Part shown: positions 25,349-33,857 of the stretch, in pieces
Position numbering within the stretch: position 1 is the stretch's first letter
Layout: each line of letters starts with the position of its first letter
Assembly (NCBI GenBank): GCA_045629045.1
Contig: JAZQQM010000008.1
Location: forward strand, 1 to 58,714
Direction of reading: 5' to 3'
Length of the DNA: 58,714 nucleotides
Origin: JAILLW01 sp045629045
GTDB taxonomy: Bacteria; Bacillota; Clostridia; Lachnospirales; Lachnospiraceae
The notes under the pieces: model-generated
Told to the model about the DNA's origin: nothing
Seen by the model: only the letters and a program-made list of their open reading frames with translations
Databases searched by the model: none
Made by a program: the position numbers and the translations under genes

Positions 25349-26475
25349 AAATGAAAAAATTGATTGCATTGGCAATCGCCACATCTATGTGTGTGATGAT
25401 GATCGGCTGTTCAGGTAAAGAAGAAGCTGCAGCCACAGACACAAGTTCAGAGGCTGAGGTTTCTGAAGAAGCAGTAGAAGTCGAAGAAGCAGAAACTGAG
25501 GAGGGATTATTACCCGATGATACAGGCGGTGAGGATTACATACCCGAAGAAGAGTATGCTGCCAGTCTTTGCCTGTGGGGAGGTGCTTACCTTTACAAAG
25601 ATTACAATATTGTAACTAACGAGTATGGTGAAGACGGTTCTTATTATGAAGAGTATGTTTCTGAAGACGGTATTCAGGCTGTATATGAAAAAGGTGTAAT
25701 GGATTATAATACCGATATTGCCATGGAAGATTATATGCTTGAAGAAGCTACTAAGCTTGCAGGCGATGCAGGTGTTATGAATGCAACACTTGAACAGGCT
25801 ACTTATGAGACAGATTTATCTTATCCTGCATATGTTGCCAAGTTCTATTCAGGCAATAATGAAGATACCAGAAGCTGGATTGTTTATGTAGTAGATACCG
25901 ATAACGGTTTATTTATGTATGGTTTATCATGCGCTGCAGATTATGAAGATGATATGTTCTATGATGCAGATGAGGTATTCCCCAGATTAACAATCTCAGA
26001 AAATGTCAGAGCTTACGATATCGATGAGACAGGTTATGAGGAAGGTGCAGATTTGTTTGACTATCTGCTTTCACCTGTAGATGATTTGGGAGCACTTATT
26101 CCCGAACTTGAGCAGGATGGAGAACAGTATAGCGCCAAAGAAGAAAAGGCATTTGACGGTCTTTCTTTAGCAGGTCCTTTCGTAGACGTTAATGCGGATA
26201 ATTTGATTACCGGTATTACGTACGGTGGTACAAAATACTGTGTTAACAGTATTTGGGTTGGAGACTCTATGGAGTATGCCGGACAGTTCCTTAAGGAAAC
26301 CGGATTGGAGCTCCAAAGTGTAGACTTTGCTCGCGGAACAGCACAATACGTAGTTACATATGCAGCTGACGGTATTGTGATAGTTCTTGTTTCGGATGAA
26401 TCAGGTGACTTCGATAAGTCTGAAGAAAGCGATGTAACAGGTTGTGTTGCAACTATTTCATGTTATTATAACTAA
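25345..26475 (+). CDS. Lipoprotein of the T7SS-like operon
   Basis: The 376-residue product has a lipoprotein signal (lipobox MIGC, Cys about residue 22) followed by a very acidic linker (residues 28-65, many Glu and Asp) and a globular outer domain of about 300 residues. No family is recognised. Its start overlaps the preceding stop, so it is translationally coupled to the WXG-like membrane protein. Anchoring at the outer membrane face suits a role in secretion assembly or in holding substrates. Its stop overlaps the stop of the convergent PqqD-like gene by three bases, and no terminator lies between them. Confidence 0.8.
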   Translation: MKMKKLIALAIATSMCVMMIGCSGKEEAAATDTSSEAEVSEEAVEVEEAETEEGLLPDDTGGEDYIPEEEYAASLCLWGGAYLYKDYNIVTNEYGEDGSYYEEYVSEDGIQAVYEKGVMDYNTDIAMEDYMLEEATKLAGDAGVMNATLEQATYETDLSYPAYVAKFYSGNNEDTRSWIVYVVDTDNGLFMYGLSCAADYEDDMFYDADEVFPRLTISENVRAYDIDETGYEEGADLFDYLLSPVDDLGALIPELEQDGEQYSAKEEKAFDGLSLAGPFVDVNADNLITGITYGGTKYCVNSIWVGDSMEYAGQFLKETGLELQSVDFARGTAQYVVTYAADGIVIVLVSDESGDFDKSEESDVTGCVATISCYYN

Positions 26476-26819
26476 TTGTGGATAATAAATTCTATAAATC
26501 CATAGTTATTAAGAGTTTTGAAATATTGAACGATTCTATCATACAGCGGTTCGGCATTTTCGCCGAACCGCTCTTTTACTAGTGAGGATATTGCAAGAAT
26601 ATCATTAGTTCCGTCCATAAGAGGCCAGATGAAATTCCCCATTTCATCAAGATGAATCTGAGATACCTTGGGTTTGTTAAGTAATTTCTGGGTAATATAG
26701 CAGAATATTCCTTTGTTTTCACGGAATATGGTTACATTACCGTCTTTTATTTCATATTTAAGTTCCTTCTTAGGAACGGGAATGTATTCAAGATAATTTG
26801 CCGCTTTATTTTCACTCAT
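26472..26819 (-). CDS. PqqD-like protein
   Basis: A 115-residue protein with a PqqD-type wHTH pattern: VSQIHLDEMGNFIWPLMDGTNDI, then LVKERFGENAEPLYDRI and LNNYGFI. In RiPP pathways such domains bind a leader peptide for a radical SAM enzyme, but no radical SAM or precursor gene is nearby. It lies 15 bases after the OPT transporter and is the last gene of a minus-strand operon, so a role linked to a peptide carried by that transporter is the best guess. Confidence 0.75.
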   Translation of the reverse strand: MSENKAANYLEYIPVPKKELKYEIKDGNVTIFRENKGIFCYITQKLLNKPKVSQIHLDEMGNFIWPLMDGTNDILAISSLVKERFGENAEPLYDRIVQYFKTLNNYGFIEFIIHN

Positions 26820-26834
26820 ATCTTTTTACGTATA

Positions 26835-28724
26835 TTATTTACCCTTTTTGGTTGCAGCCTGCCATGTCATAAATATCATGATTAATATGGCAATCACACC
26901 ACCAATCTGACCGGTGGTAAATATTTCGGATACATCAATTGCACTGTCGATTCCCAATACGGCAAATACAGCAAGGAGAATTCCGACCAATCCTTCACCT
27001 GCAATCATACCTGAGCAGAACAGTATTCCGCTTCCTGCATCGTCGTCTTTCTTTTCACCGCTTTTAGCCTTTTGCTTATCGGCAATCCATCTTATAATTC
27101 CGCCAAGCATGATTGTTGTGCTAAGTTCCAGGGGAAGATAAAGACCTATTGCAACAGGAAGAGCGGAAATTCCGATTACTTCAAAGGCAACTGCTATAAA
27201 TGCACCGATAAATACAAGGGACCATGGAAGATTTCCGTTCATAACGCCTTCGACAATCATCTTCATAAGCGTGGCCTGAGGGGCGGGAATTGCTTCGGAA
27301 CCAAAGCCCCATGCCTTATCAAGCAGGAGTAAAACTCCGCCGATTGCCAGGGCGGCAACGATAGTACCTATGATTTCACCAATCTGCTGTTTCTTGGGAG
27401 TGGCACCCAGGATAAATCCTGTCTTTAAATCCTGAGAGGTATCACCGGCCATGCAGGCAATAATACAGATAATAGAGCCTATTGCAATGGCACCCTGCAT
27501 TCCGTGGGCACCGGCATCTCCGGTTACTTTTAGTAAAGCCGTAGCTATCAAAAGCGTAGCAATTGCCATGCCGGATACAGGGTTGTTACTGCTTCCTACA
27601 AGGCCTACCATTCTTGATGAAACGGTGGCGAAGAAGAAACCGAATACAACTACCACAATGGCACCTACCAATGTAAGAGGAATGGAGGGAAGCAACCAAA
27701 GGGCCAAGATAAGAACAATTATGCCGATTAAAATTACTTTCATGCTAAGATCCTGACTTGTACGAACAGTAGATGTCGATTTGGAGTTTTTAAGACCTTT
27801 AACTGCATCCTTAAAGGTATTAACGATTAAAGGAAGAGTTTTAAAAAGACTTATGATTCCGCCGGCAGCAACAGCCCCGGCGCCTATGTAACGTATATAA
27901 TTTGACCATATGGCAGAAGCTCCGCCGTTTAGATAAAGTTCATTAATTGATAAGGTTGCCGGGAAGAGAGTTGAGTCGCCGCCAAAAACAACTATTGCGG
28001 GGATAAGAACGAACCAGCCGATTATTCCGCCTGCTAACATATATGAAGATATTTTAACACCGCAAATATATCCAACACCGATTAATGCAGGATATACTTC
28101 TGCGGAAAGTTCTGTTTTAAGTGCTTTGATGGGGAGTGTAACGGCTCCGGTAACTACTTTGATGCCGTCTACCAGGAATTTGAATACTGCGGCAATTCCC
28201 ATACCGGCAAATACCGATTTGGCACTTGAACCGCCTTTTTCACCTGCCAGAAGAACTTCGGCGCAGGCAGTTCCTTCAGGATAAGGAAGAATTCCGTGTT
28301 CCTTTACGATTAAGGCATTCCGCAGGGGAACCATAAACAAAACTCCAAGTAATCCGCCGCAAATTGAAATGAGCGAGATTACGATTATAGAGGGAGCATC
28401 CATAATTCCTTCTTTGGCCCATAGGAACAATGCAGGAAGTGTAAAGATAGCACCTGCCGCCAGGGATTCTCCGGCGGAACCTATGGTTTGAACCATGTTG
28501 CTTTCAAGAATAGAATTTTTCTTAAGAATTACGCGTATTACAGCCATTGAAATAACGGCAGCGGGAATTGACGCTGAGATTGTCATTCCGACTCTGAGTC
28601 CGAGATATGCATTTGCTGCACCGAATATTATGGCTAACAGTGAACCCATAACTATAGATGTTACTGTGAATTCCGGAGTGACTTTATCTGCCGGAACATA
28701 TGGCTTAAATTCTTTATCGTTCAT
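26835..28724 (-). CDS. OPT-family oligopeptide (or metal-chelate) transporter
   Basis: A 629-residue polytopic protein with about 14-16 hydrophobic helices. Family-typical stretches include the N-terminal FGAANAYLGLRVGMTISASIPA, LPYPEGTACAEVLLAG, GDTSQDLKTGFILGATP and GLYLPLELSTTIMLGGIIRW. OPT proteins import oligopeptides or metal-siderophore compounds with protons. The ribosome binding site AAAGGGGG precedes ATG 28724. It sits between a GT-D glycosyltransferase (19 bp upstream) and the PqqD-like gene (15 bp downstream) in one operon. The substrate is not deducible. Confidence 0.93.
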   Translation of the reverse strand: MNDKEFKPYVPADKVTPEFTVTSIVMGSLLAIIFGAANAYLGLRVGMTISASIPAAVISMAVIRVILKKNSILESNMVQTIGSAGESLAAGAIFTLPALFLWAKEGIMDAPSIIVISLISICGGLLGVLFMVPLRNALIVKEHGILPYPEGTACAEVLLAGEKGGSSAKSVFAGMGIAAVFKFLVDGIKVVTGAVTLPIKALKTELSAEVYPALIGVGYICGVKISSYMLAGGIIGWFVLIPAIVVFGGDSTLFPATLSINELYLNGGASAIWSNYIRYIGAGAVAAGGIISLFKTLPLIVNTFKDAVKGLKNSKSTSTVRTSQDLSMKVILIGIIVLILALWLLPSIPLTLVGAIVVVVFGFFFATVSSRMVGLVGSSNNPVSGMAIATLLIATALLKVTGDAGAHGMQGAIAIGSIICIIACMAGDTSQDLKTGFILGATPKKQQIGEIIGTIVAALAIGGVLLLLDKAWGFGSEAIPAPQATLMKMIVEGVMNGNLPWSLVFIGAFIAVAFEVIGISALPVAIGLYLPLELSTTIMLGGIIRWIADKQKAKSGEKKDDDAGSGILFCSGMIAGEGLVGILLAVFAVLGIDSAIDVSEIFTTGQIGGVIAILIMIFMTWQAATKKGK

Positions 28725-28743
28725 AAAATGCCCCCTTTAAGTG

Positions 28744-29820
28744 TCAGTATACTTTTTCTATAATTTGACTTTCGAATTTAGGATCGTTGATGGGTTGAAC
28801 CCGGTCTCCGTTATCTGTTTCATTACTGTATTTGTAGGGTGTATCGCTTCGATTACCGTTACCGTTGCGATACCAGTCATATTCCAAGTCGATGTGGCCT
28901 ATATCAAGTGCCTGATGACCGGCTTTTGCCAGATCATAAGCCATAACCGTAGCTGACGCACCAAGGGCCAACAGAAATAAACATCCTTCAAAAGCGTGAT
29001 TTTTGGCAGCTGCGAGAATGTCATCATATCTGTCAAAGGAATTGGTGGCAGGACCTTCGATTCGTTTAATGGATTTGGCATTATCGAATAAATCGTTACC
29101 GTATCCCAGACGACTTTGGCAGCCTTCGATAATAATGATATCTTTGTCCGCCCATATGGTGCGGAGCTTCTCGAAATGCTGCTTTGGAGCCTCTGTATGG
29201 TTATTGGCATACAAAGAGTACGGGCGGGAAATATATGCATTGTGGTAAGTTCTGTCGGGATTAAGGAACTTGGCATGTATGGCGCGGGTTTCATCGGTCA
29301 TATAGCTACGGATTCCGAACTTGCCGTCAATATTGAACTTATCAAGACGTCCGTAATTATCGGCAATGCCGATTAGGATGTCATCGTCCTCAAGGGCAAT
29401 TACTTCGCGAAGCCTTTGGGCCAATTTGGAATTATCTCCCTGAAATTTATGTCTTGAATGTTCGGCCATAATATCAAATTCGCCGTCGCCGAAGCGGCAT
29501 AAGCTTTTGCCGGCCATAATCTGTTCTATGGTGTATTCAAAAGTATAGAATTTGGGATAAATTAAGAGCTCGCTTAGTGAAGGGTCGTTGGCCTCGTACT
29601 TGATATTATCGAGAGCTCCGTCGAGATAACGTATATACTTTGCCTGATTCTCGGAAGTTGATTTGTATGCATCAAACAGGCTAAGCTGTGCTTGCTTAAT
29701 GGAATTAACCAGTTCGTTCAACTGGCGGTTTTCGTTGTGAAGATTGATGTTGTCTTCCTTAAGCTTGACTATTTCATCAAGACAAACCGAAAGCACCTCT
29801 TGCAATTCATTAATATCCAT
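28744..29820 (-). CDS. GT-D fold glycosyltransferase (DUF1792/SP_1767-like)
   Basis: A 358-residue protein with an N-terminal coiled coil (about 1-70) and a catalytic domain that carries CRFGDGEF (108-115) and, near the end, DIGHIDLEYDWY. These match the GT-D family (DUF1792), which transfers sugar onto sugars attached to surface glycoproteins in streptococci. Near the C-terminus, LLALGASATVMAYDLAKAGH is a conserved nucleotide-region-like motif. It is the first gene of the minus-strand operon with OPT and PqqD-like genes. A strong GGGGG-type ribosome binding site precedes the start. The acceptor is unknown. Confidence 0.85.
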   Translation of the reverse strand: MDINELQEVLSVCLDEIVKLKEDNINLHNENRQLNELVNSIKQAQLSLFDAYKSTSENQAKYIRYLDGALDNIKYEANDPSLSELLIYPKFYTFEYTIEQIMAGKSLCRFGDGEFDIMAEHSRHKFQGDNSKLAQRLREVIALEDDDILIGIADNYGRLDKFNIDGKFGIRSYMTDETRAIHAKFLNPDRTYHNAYISRPYSLYANNHTEAPKQHFEKLRTIWADKDIIIIEGCQSRLGYGNDLFDNAKSIKRIEGPATNSFDRYDDILAAAKNHAFEGCLFLLALGASATVMAYDLAKAGHQALDIGHIDLEYDWYRNGNGNRSDTPYKYSNETDNGDRVQPINDPKFESQIIEKVY

Positions 29821-29851
29821 GATTTTACCCCCTTCTGTTATTATATCATAA

Positions 29852-29882
29852 TGTGACAGTGGGGACGGGTCTTTTTGTCACA
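29852..29882 (+). repeat. 31-bp TGTGAC...GTCACA element, copy A
   Basis: Starts with TGTGACAGTGGGGACG and ends GTCACA, with a GGGACGG-type core. The ends are inverted complements, so each copy is an imperfect palindrome. It lies 31 bp upstream of the GT-D start. Similar sequences occur in five places in this window and look like REP-type elements. Confidence 0.8.
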
Positions 29883-29913
29883 TTTGCCGATATTTAGCGG
29901 TTTCTGAAAAAAG

Positions 29914-29944
29914 TGTGACAGAAAGAACCGTCCCCACTGTCACA
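29914..29944 (-). repeat. 31-bp TGTGAC...GTCACA element, copy B
   Basis: Reads TGTGACAGAAAGAACCG then TCCCCACTGTCACA, the reverse orientation of copy A. Copies A and B form an inverted pair 31 bp apart. Confidence 0.8.
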
Positions 29945-29975
29945 CTTTTTTTAAAAAGGCCGCAATATCAAGGAA

Positions 29976-30016
29976 TGTGACAGAAAGAACCGTCCCTACT
30001 GTCACCTACTGTCACA
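29976..30016 (-). repeat. 31-bp TGTGAC...GTCACA element, copy C with extra CTACTGTCAC
   Basis: Reads TGTGACAGAAAGAACCG, TCCCTACTGTCAC, and then repeats CTACTGTCAC once more (30006-30015). It lies 30 bp downstream of copy B, in the same orientation. A TATAAT box follows six bases later (30022-30027), in front of the YgjV-like gene. Confidence 0.8.
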
Positions 30017-30053
30017 TATGTTATAATGGGGGAAATCCTAAGGAGCTTGACAG

Positions 30054-30566
30054 ATGACGAATCTATACATTGCGAACGGTATATCCTTTGTGGCGGCAAT
30101 ATTTACATTTGCAAGCTGCTATTCCAAAGATACAAAGCGTATATATTTTTACCAGGTTGGCCAGTGCCTTGTTTTGGCAGTAGCCAATCTGTTTTTTGGT
30201 TCCTATGCGGGAATTGTAACTCTGGCCCTGTGTGCACTTCGCAACTATCTTTTGGGAGTGGACAAATTTAACAAGGTATTTTGTATAAGTATAGCTTCGC
30301 TGATGCTTATATTAGGGGCACTTATCAATAATAACGGCCCGGTGGGCTGGATAGTAATAGGAGCCAATGTTATTTATACTATCGGCGGGTATTTCGCAAA
30401 AAGAGAACTTACAATCAAACTTAATATAATTCTTGATTTAGTGTTGTGGATAATATATGAAATCCTGATTTTTGATATCCCGAGTCTTATTGCGGACGTC
30501 ATAGGCGTGGTTATTGCAATAGGCGCCATAGTGAGAATTATGAAGGAGAAGAAAAAACTTTCATAA
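30054..30566 (+). CDS. YgjV-like membrane protein
   Basis: The 170-residue protein has five or six membrane helices, a short cytoplasmic loop CYSKDTKRIYFYQ near residue 22, RNYLLG in the middle and a basic C-terminus (MKEKKKLS). This layout and length match the YgjV family of bacterial inner membrane proteins; function is unknown. AAGGAG precedes the ATG by 9 bases. Its last 29 bases overlap the 3' end of the convergent LysR gene, with no terminator visible. Confidence 0.75.
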   Translation: MTNLYIANGISFVAAIFTFASCYSKDTKRIYFYQVGQCLVLAVANLFFGSYAGIVTLALCALRNYLLGVDKFNKVFCISIASLMLILGALINNNGPVGWIVIGANVIYTIGGYFAKRELTIKLNIILDLVLWIIYEILIFDIPSLIADVIGVVIAIGAIVRIMKEKKKLS

Positions 30567-31446
30567 TTGCATCGATATACACTTTGGCATATGGGCCGAG
30601 TGGCATTTTGCGAGGCTTGATGTAACCGATTTTCATATATTCGTCTTCATCAAGTTCCCGGGATATGATGTTGCGCCCGTTAAGAGATTCACTGATTCGA
30701 CCCGAACATACGGTATAACCGTTTAGTGATTCAATCAGGTTAGACATGGTTGCTCTGTCACGTACACGTATAACTTTGCGTCTCAAAACGGTGCTCAATA
30801 TTTCTTCCGAATAGTAAAAGGAATTGTATTCGCCCTGCTCAAAACAAAGATATGGATAGTCATCAAGCTCCGAAAGCCTGATGACTTTTTGATTGGCCAG
30901 AGGATGATTTTTACATAAAAAGACATGGGGCTTTTCGGAAAACAGTTCTATAAACTCCAGATCATTTTTTTTAAAGATATTCATCATAACGTCTTCATTC
31001 TGGGAACTTAAATAAAGTATTCCGAGTTCACTCCTTAAAGAGCGCACATCTTCTATGATTTCATGAGTCTGAGTCTCCCGAAGGGTGAAATTATATTCGT
31101 CGGAATCAAAATGTCTTATAGTTTCCGCCATAGCTTCTACGGCAAAATCATAGTGCTGACAGGATACACTAAACTCCGGATGATGTGCCTCGCCGGATTT
31201 AAAAGTTTCCTCCATAAACTGGGCCTGCTCGAGAACCTGTCTGGCGTGGGTCAAAAATATGTCGCCTTCCCGTGTGATGCTGACACCTTTGTTGGAACGG
31301 TTGAATATTTTGATATTCATTTCCTTTTCCAGCTCATTAACGGCTTTGGTTAAACTGGGCTGTGATACGAAAAGAATGTCTGCCGCCTGGGTGATGTTAA
31401 GTGTTTTGGAAATGGTTACTATGTATTTTAATTGCTGAAGTGTCAT
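30538..31446 (-). CDS. LysR-family regulator beside metY-like gene
   Basis: A 302-residue regulator starting MTLQQLKYIVTISKTLNITQ; the ATG at 31446 is preferred because GGAGGAAA precedes it, whereas the longer frame to 31527 has no site. The N-terminal helix-turn-helix (about 1-60, AADILFVSQPSLTKAVNELE) is typical; the C-terminal co-inducer domain is complete. It is divergent from the sulfhydrylase gene at 31640, with a T-N11-A palindrome between them. LysR proteins of this arrangement usually control the divergent gene in response to a sulfur metabolite; the ligand is not known. Confidence 0.92.
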   Translation of the reverse strand: MTLQQLKYIVTISKTLNITQAADILFVSQPSLTKAVNELEKEMNIKIFNRSNKGVSITREGDIFLTHARQVLEQAQFMEETFKSGEAHHPEFSVSCQHYDFAVEAMAETIRHFDSDEYNFTLRETQTHEIIEDVRSLRSELGILYLSSQNEDVMMNIFKKNDLEFIELFSEKPHVFLCKNHPLANQKVIRLSELDDYPYLCFEQGEYNSFYYSEEILSTVLRRKVIRVRDRATMSNLIESLNGYTVCSGRISESLNGRNIISRELDEDEYMKIGYIKPRKMPLGPYAKVYIDAIMKVFSSPS

Positions 31447-31497
31447 GTTTCCTCCTCTGCCTTGCCATAACCGATTCATTATAAAACCCAACTTACC

Positions 31498-31512
31498 ATA
31501 ACAAAAAGTTAT
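31498..31512. promoter_or_regulatory. LysR-type T-N11-A operator
   Basis: ATAAC (31498-31502) and GTTAT (31508-31512) form a perfect inverted repeat with a 5-base spacer; TAACAAAAAGTTA fits the T-N11-A LysR recognition pattern. It lies 52 bp upstream of the LysR ATG and 128 bp upstream of the divergent start. Confidence 0.55.
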
Positions 31513-31639
31513 CGTCAATGCATACATTTATATATTTGTAAATTCTCATATGTATATATATAATCAATAATAAGTTGATATACAGATGCCCAAAATATAT
31601 TTTTGTCATCATAATAATTATTTATACAGGAGAAAAGAT

Positions 31640-32917
31640 ATGAGTACAGCAATTGACACAAAATGCCTTCATGAAGGCTACAATCCCGGAAACGGCGATC
31701 CAAGACAGTTACCGATTTGGCAGAGCACAACATGGAAATACAGCACAAGTGATGATATGGGAGCATTATTTGATCTTGAGGCTTCGGGATATTTTTATAC
31801 AAGACTTCAGAATCCTACCAATGATTATGCGGCAGCTCAGTTATGCGCACTGGAAGGCGGCGTAGCTGCTATGCTTACTTCATCGGGCCAGGCAGCTAAC
31901 TTCTTTGCTATCTTTAATATTTGTGAGGCAGGCGACCACTTCATTGCATCAAGCGCAATTTACGGCGGAACATACAACCTGTTCGGAGTTACCATGGCCA
32001 AGATGGGCATCGAAGTTACATTCGTAGATCAGGACCTTCCTCTTGAAGAACTTGAGAAGTACTTTAAGCCAAATACAAAAGCAGTGTTTGGTGAAACAAT
32101 CACCAATCCCACATGTTCGGTACTTGACTTTGAAAAGTTCTCAACACTGGCACATAAGCACGGTGTTCCACTTATCGTTGATAATACATTTGCAACACCT
32201 GTTAACTGCCGACCTTTTGAATGGGGGGCAGATATTGTTACACACTCTACAACCAAATATATTGACGGACAGGGCGTAAGTGTAGGCGGTGCCATAATTG
32301 ACAGCGGTAATTTCGACTGGGAAAAATATGCGGACAAATACCCGGGACTTACTACTCCCGATGAATCTTATCACGGACTTACATATACCAAGAAATTCGG
32401 TAAGGCCGCTTATATTACAAAGGCAACATCACAGCTTATGAGAGATTTGGGCTGCATCCAGTCGCCTCAGAATGCGTTTTATGTACATTTGGGACTTGAG
32501 ACACTTCCGGTACGTGTAAGACAGCATTGTGCCAATGCCCAGAAGGTTGCTGAGTATCTTGCTGCCAATGAAAAGGTGGCATGGGTTCACTTTGCGGGAC
32601 TTCCTACAGATCCTTACCATGAGCTTGCAAAGAAATACTTACCTGACGGTATTTGCGGCGTGCTTTGCTTCGCTATTAAGGGCGGAAGAGAAGCTTCAAT
32701 CAAGTTTATGGATAACCTTAAGCTTGCGACAATTGCTACACACGTTGCAGATGCAAGAACATGTTTGCTTCATCCTGCAAGCCATACTCACAGACAGCTT
32801 TCGGATGTACAGCTTGAAGAAGCAGGTATTTCACCTGATTTAATCCGTTACTCATGCGGACTTGAAGATGCGGATGACTTAATTGCGGACATTCAGCAGG
32901 CACTTGATTTGATTTAA
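31640..32917 (+). CDS. O-acetylhomoserine sulfhydrylase-type PLP enzyme
   Basis: A 425-residue Cys/Met metabolism PLP enzyme. The PLP lysine is K206 in HSTTKYIDGQG; Y108 and D181 occupy the cofactor-contact positions of the family, and GLETLPVRVRQHCANA and DARTCLLHPASHTHRQL are family blocks. The length and sequence favour the MetY type, which makes homocysteine from O-acetylhomoserine and sulfide, but a methionine gamma-lyase reading cannot be excluded. The start at 31640 (AGGAGA upstream) is preferred over the longer frame. LysR-controlled by context. Confidence 0.9.
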   Translation: MSTAIDTKCLHEGYNPGNGDPRQLPIWQSTTWKYSTSDDMGALFDLEASGYFYTRLQNPTNDYAAAQLCALEGGVAAMLTSSGQAANFFAIFNICEAGDHFIASSAIYGGTYNLFGVTMAKMGIEVTFVDQDLPLEELEKYFKPNTKAVFGETITNPTCSVLDFEKFSTLAHKHGVPLIVDNTFATPVNCRPFEWGADIVTHSTTKYIDGQGVSVGGAIIDSGNFDWEKYADKYPGLTTPDESYHGLTYTKKFGKAAYITKATSQLMRDLGCIQSPQNAFYVHLGLETLPVRVRQHCANAQKVAEYLAANEKVAWVHFAGLPTDPYHELAKKYLPDGICGVLCFAIKGGREASIKFMDNLKLATIATHVADARTCLLHPASHTHRQLSDVQLEEAGISPDLIRYSCGLEDADDLIADIQQALDLI

Positions 32918-32948
32918 TGTGACACCGGGGACGGTTCTTACTGTCACA
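32918..32948 (+). repeat. 31-bp TGTGAC...GTCACA element, copy D
   Basis: Reads TGTGACACCGGGGACGG then TTCTTACTGTCACA and begins at the first base after the metY-like stop codon. It is an inverted partner of copy E three bases later. Confidence 0.8.
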
Positions 32949-32951
32949 AAA

Positions 32952-32982
32952 TGTGACAAAAAGAACCGTCCCTACTGTCACA
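32952..32982 (-). repeat. 31-bp TGTGAC...GTCACA element, copy E
   Basis: Reads TGTGACAAAAAGAACCG then TCCCTACTGTCACA, in reverse orientation to copy D. Together D and E can fold into a long hairpin between the metY-like gene and the next start codon; copy E ends 10 bases before that ATG. Confidence 0.8.
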
Positions 32983-32992
32983 TTTTGGTAAT

Positions 32993-33835
32993 ATGAAAAG
33001 AACTTTAGAATACGTTAACAAACTGGACAATCAAAACATATACTGCAAAAGCTGCGGCGCCACTTTTGATATTCATCTTGCCAAGTGTCCCTATTGCGGA
33101 GAGGTGAATGAATACGGTGATGAGCTTTCATATCAGGAACATCTTGAAACAATTCAGGATGATATGGAAGAAATGATAGATGATTCACTGGAAGGTGCCA
33201 CTGACGAGATGGTTCAAAGGGGCAGAGGTGCACTTAAGTATTTCATTATCATAGGAGCCGCTATCCTTAGTGTAATTATTATTGCATTAGTAGCCATCAC
33301 TCTTAAGGATAAGAAAGAAGCCCGGGAAGCTAAAGAAGAAATTCTTTGGGAGAGGCAAACTTATGCCGAAATGGACAGTCTGTATGAAGCGAAGGATTAC
33401 GACGGACTTCTTAGATATATGGAAGACTTTTATTCCAATCCGGATTACGAGAAGCATACGCTTTATAATTGGAAACATATAGAGTTCCTGTCGGCATATA
33501 TGGATTATAAATATATGTGCATTGCGGTTGAGAATGCTTCGAAATATCCCGAGGATATTAAAATGACAAAGCATTCGGTGTTACTGTATGCTTTGGAACT
33601 TAAAAACGAAGACTGGGAAGCTAAATATACTACCGTAAAAAGTGTATCAAAGAGTGAATATGAGTTAATAATGACCTATGTTTCCGAAGCGGATGATATA
33701 CTGCTTAATCACCTGGGCCTTTCTAAGGAAGAGGTTGATGATATAATTTCCGAAACGATTTACGATACCGGAAGTTCGATATTATCTTCCAAAAAAGTGT
33801 ATGCTGTTGCAGACGAACTGACATGGATAGAATAG
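32993..33835 (+). CDS. Zinc-ribbon membrane protein 1
   Basis: The 280-residue protein starts with a zinc ribbon (CKSC at about 18-21, CPYC at 32-35). An acidic helical linker with the patch DDMEEMIDD (about 61-69) leads to one membrane helix (about 83-105). The outer part (about 110-280) is helical and acidic. No ribosome binding site is obvious: TTTTGGTAAT precedes the ATG and the repeat element E ends 10 bases before it. It is the first of three similarly organised genes in a row, all membrane-spanning. Function is unknown; the zinc ribbon suggests a cytoplasmic docking part. Confidence 0.7.
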   Translation: MKRTLEYVNKLDNQNIYCKSCGATFDIHLAKCPYCGEVNEYGDELSYQEHLETIQDDMEEMIDDSLEGATDEMVQRGRGALKYFIIIGAAILSVIIIALVAITLKDKKEAREAKEEILWERQTYAEMDSLYEAKDYDGLLRYMEDFYSNPDYEKHTLYNWKHIEFLSAYMDYKYMCIAVENASKYPEDIKMTKHSVLLYALELKNEDWEAKYTTVKSVSKSEYELIMTYVSEADDILLNHLGLSKEEVDDIISETIYDTGSSILSSKKVYAVADELTWIE

Positions 33836-33857
33836 ACATGGATGGAATGGAAATATT

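Noticed and set aside
26472..26819. PqqD-like gene as part of a RiPP biosynthesis cluster
   Set aside because: No radical SAM enzyme, precursor peptide or other maturation gene is nearby; its operon partners are a transporter and a glycosyltransferase.
29852..30016. Repeats as a possible CRISPR array
   Set aside because: Only three copies, in both orientations, with unequal gaps and no cas genes. The elements are palindromic and also occur at 32918-32982, so REP-type repeats fit better.
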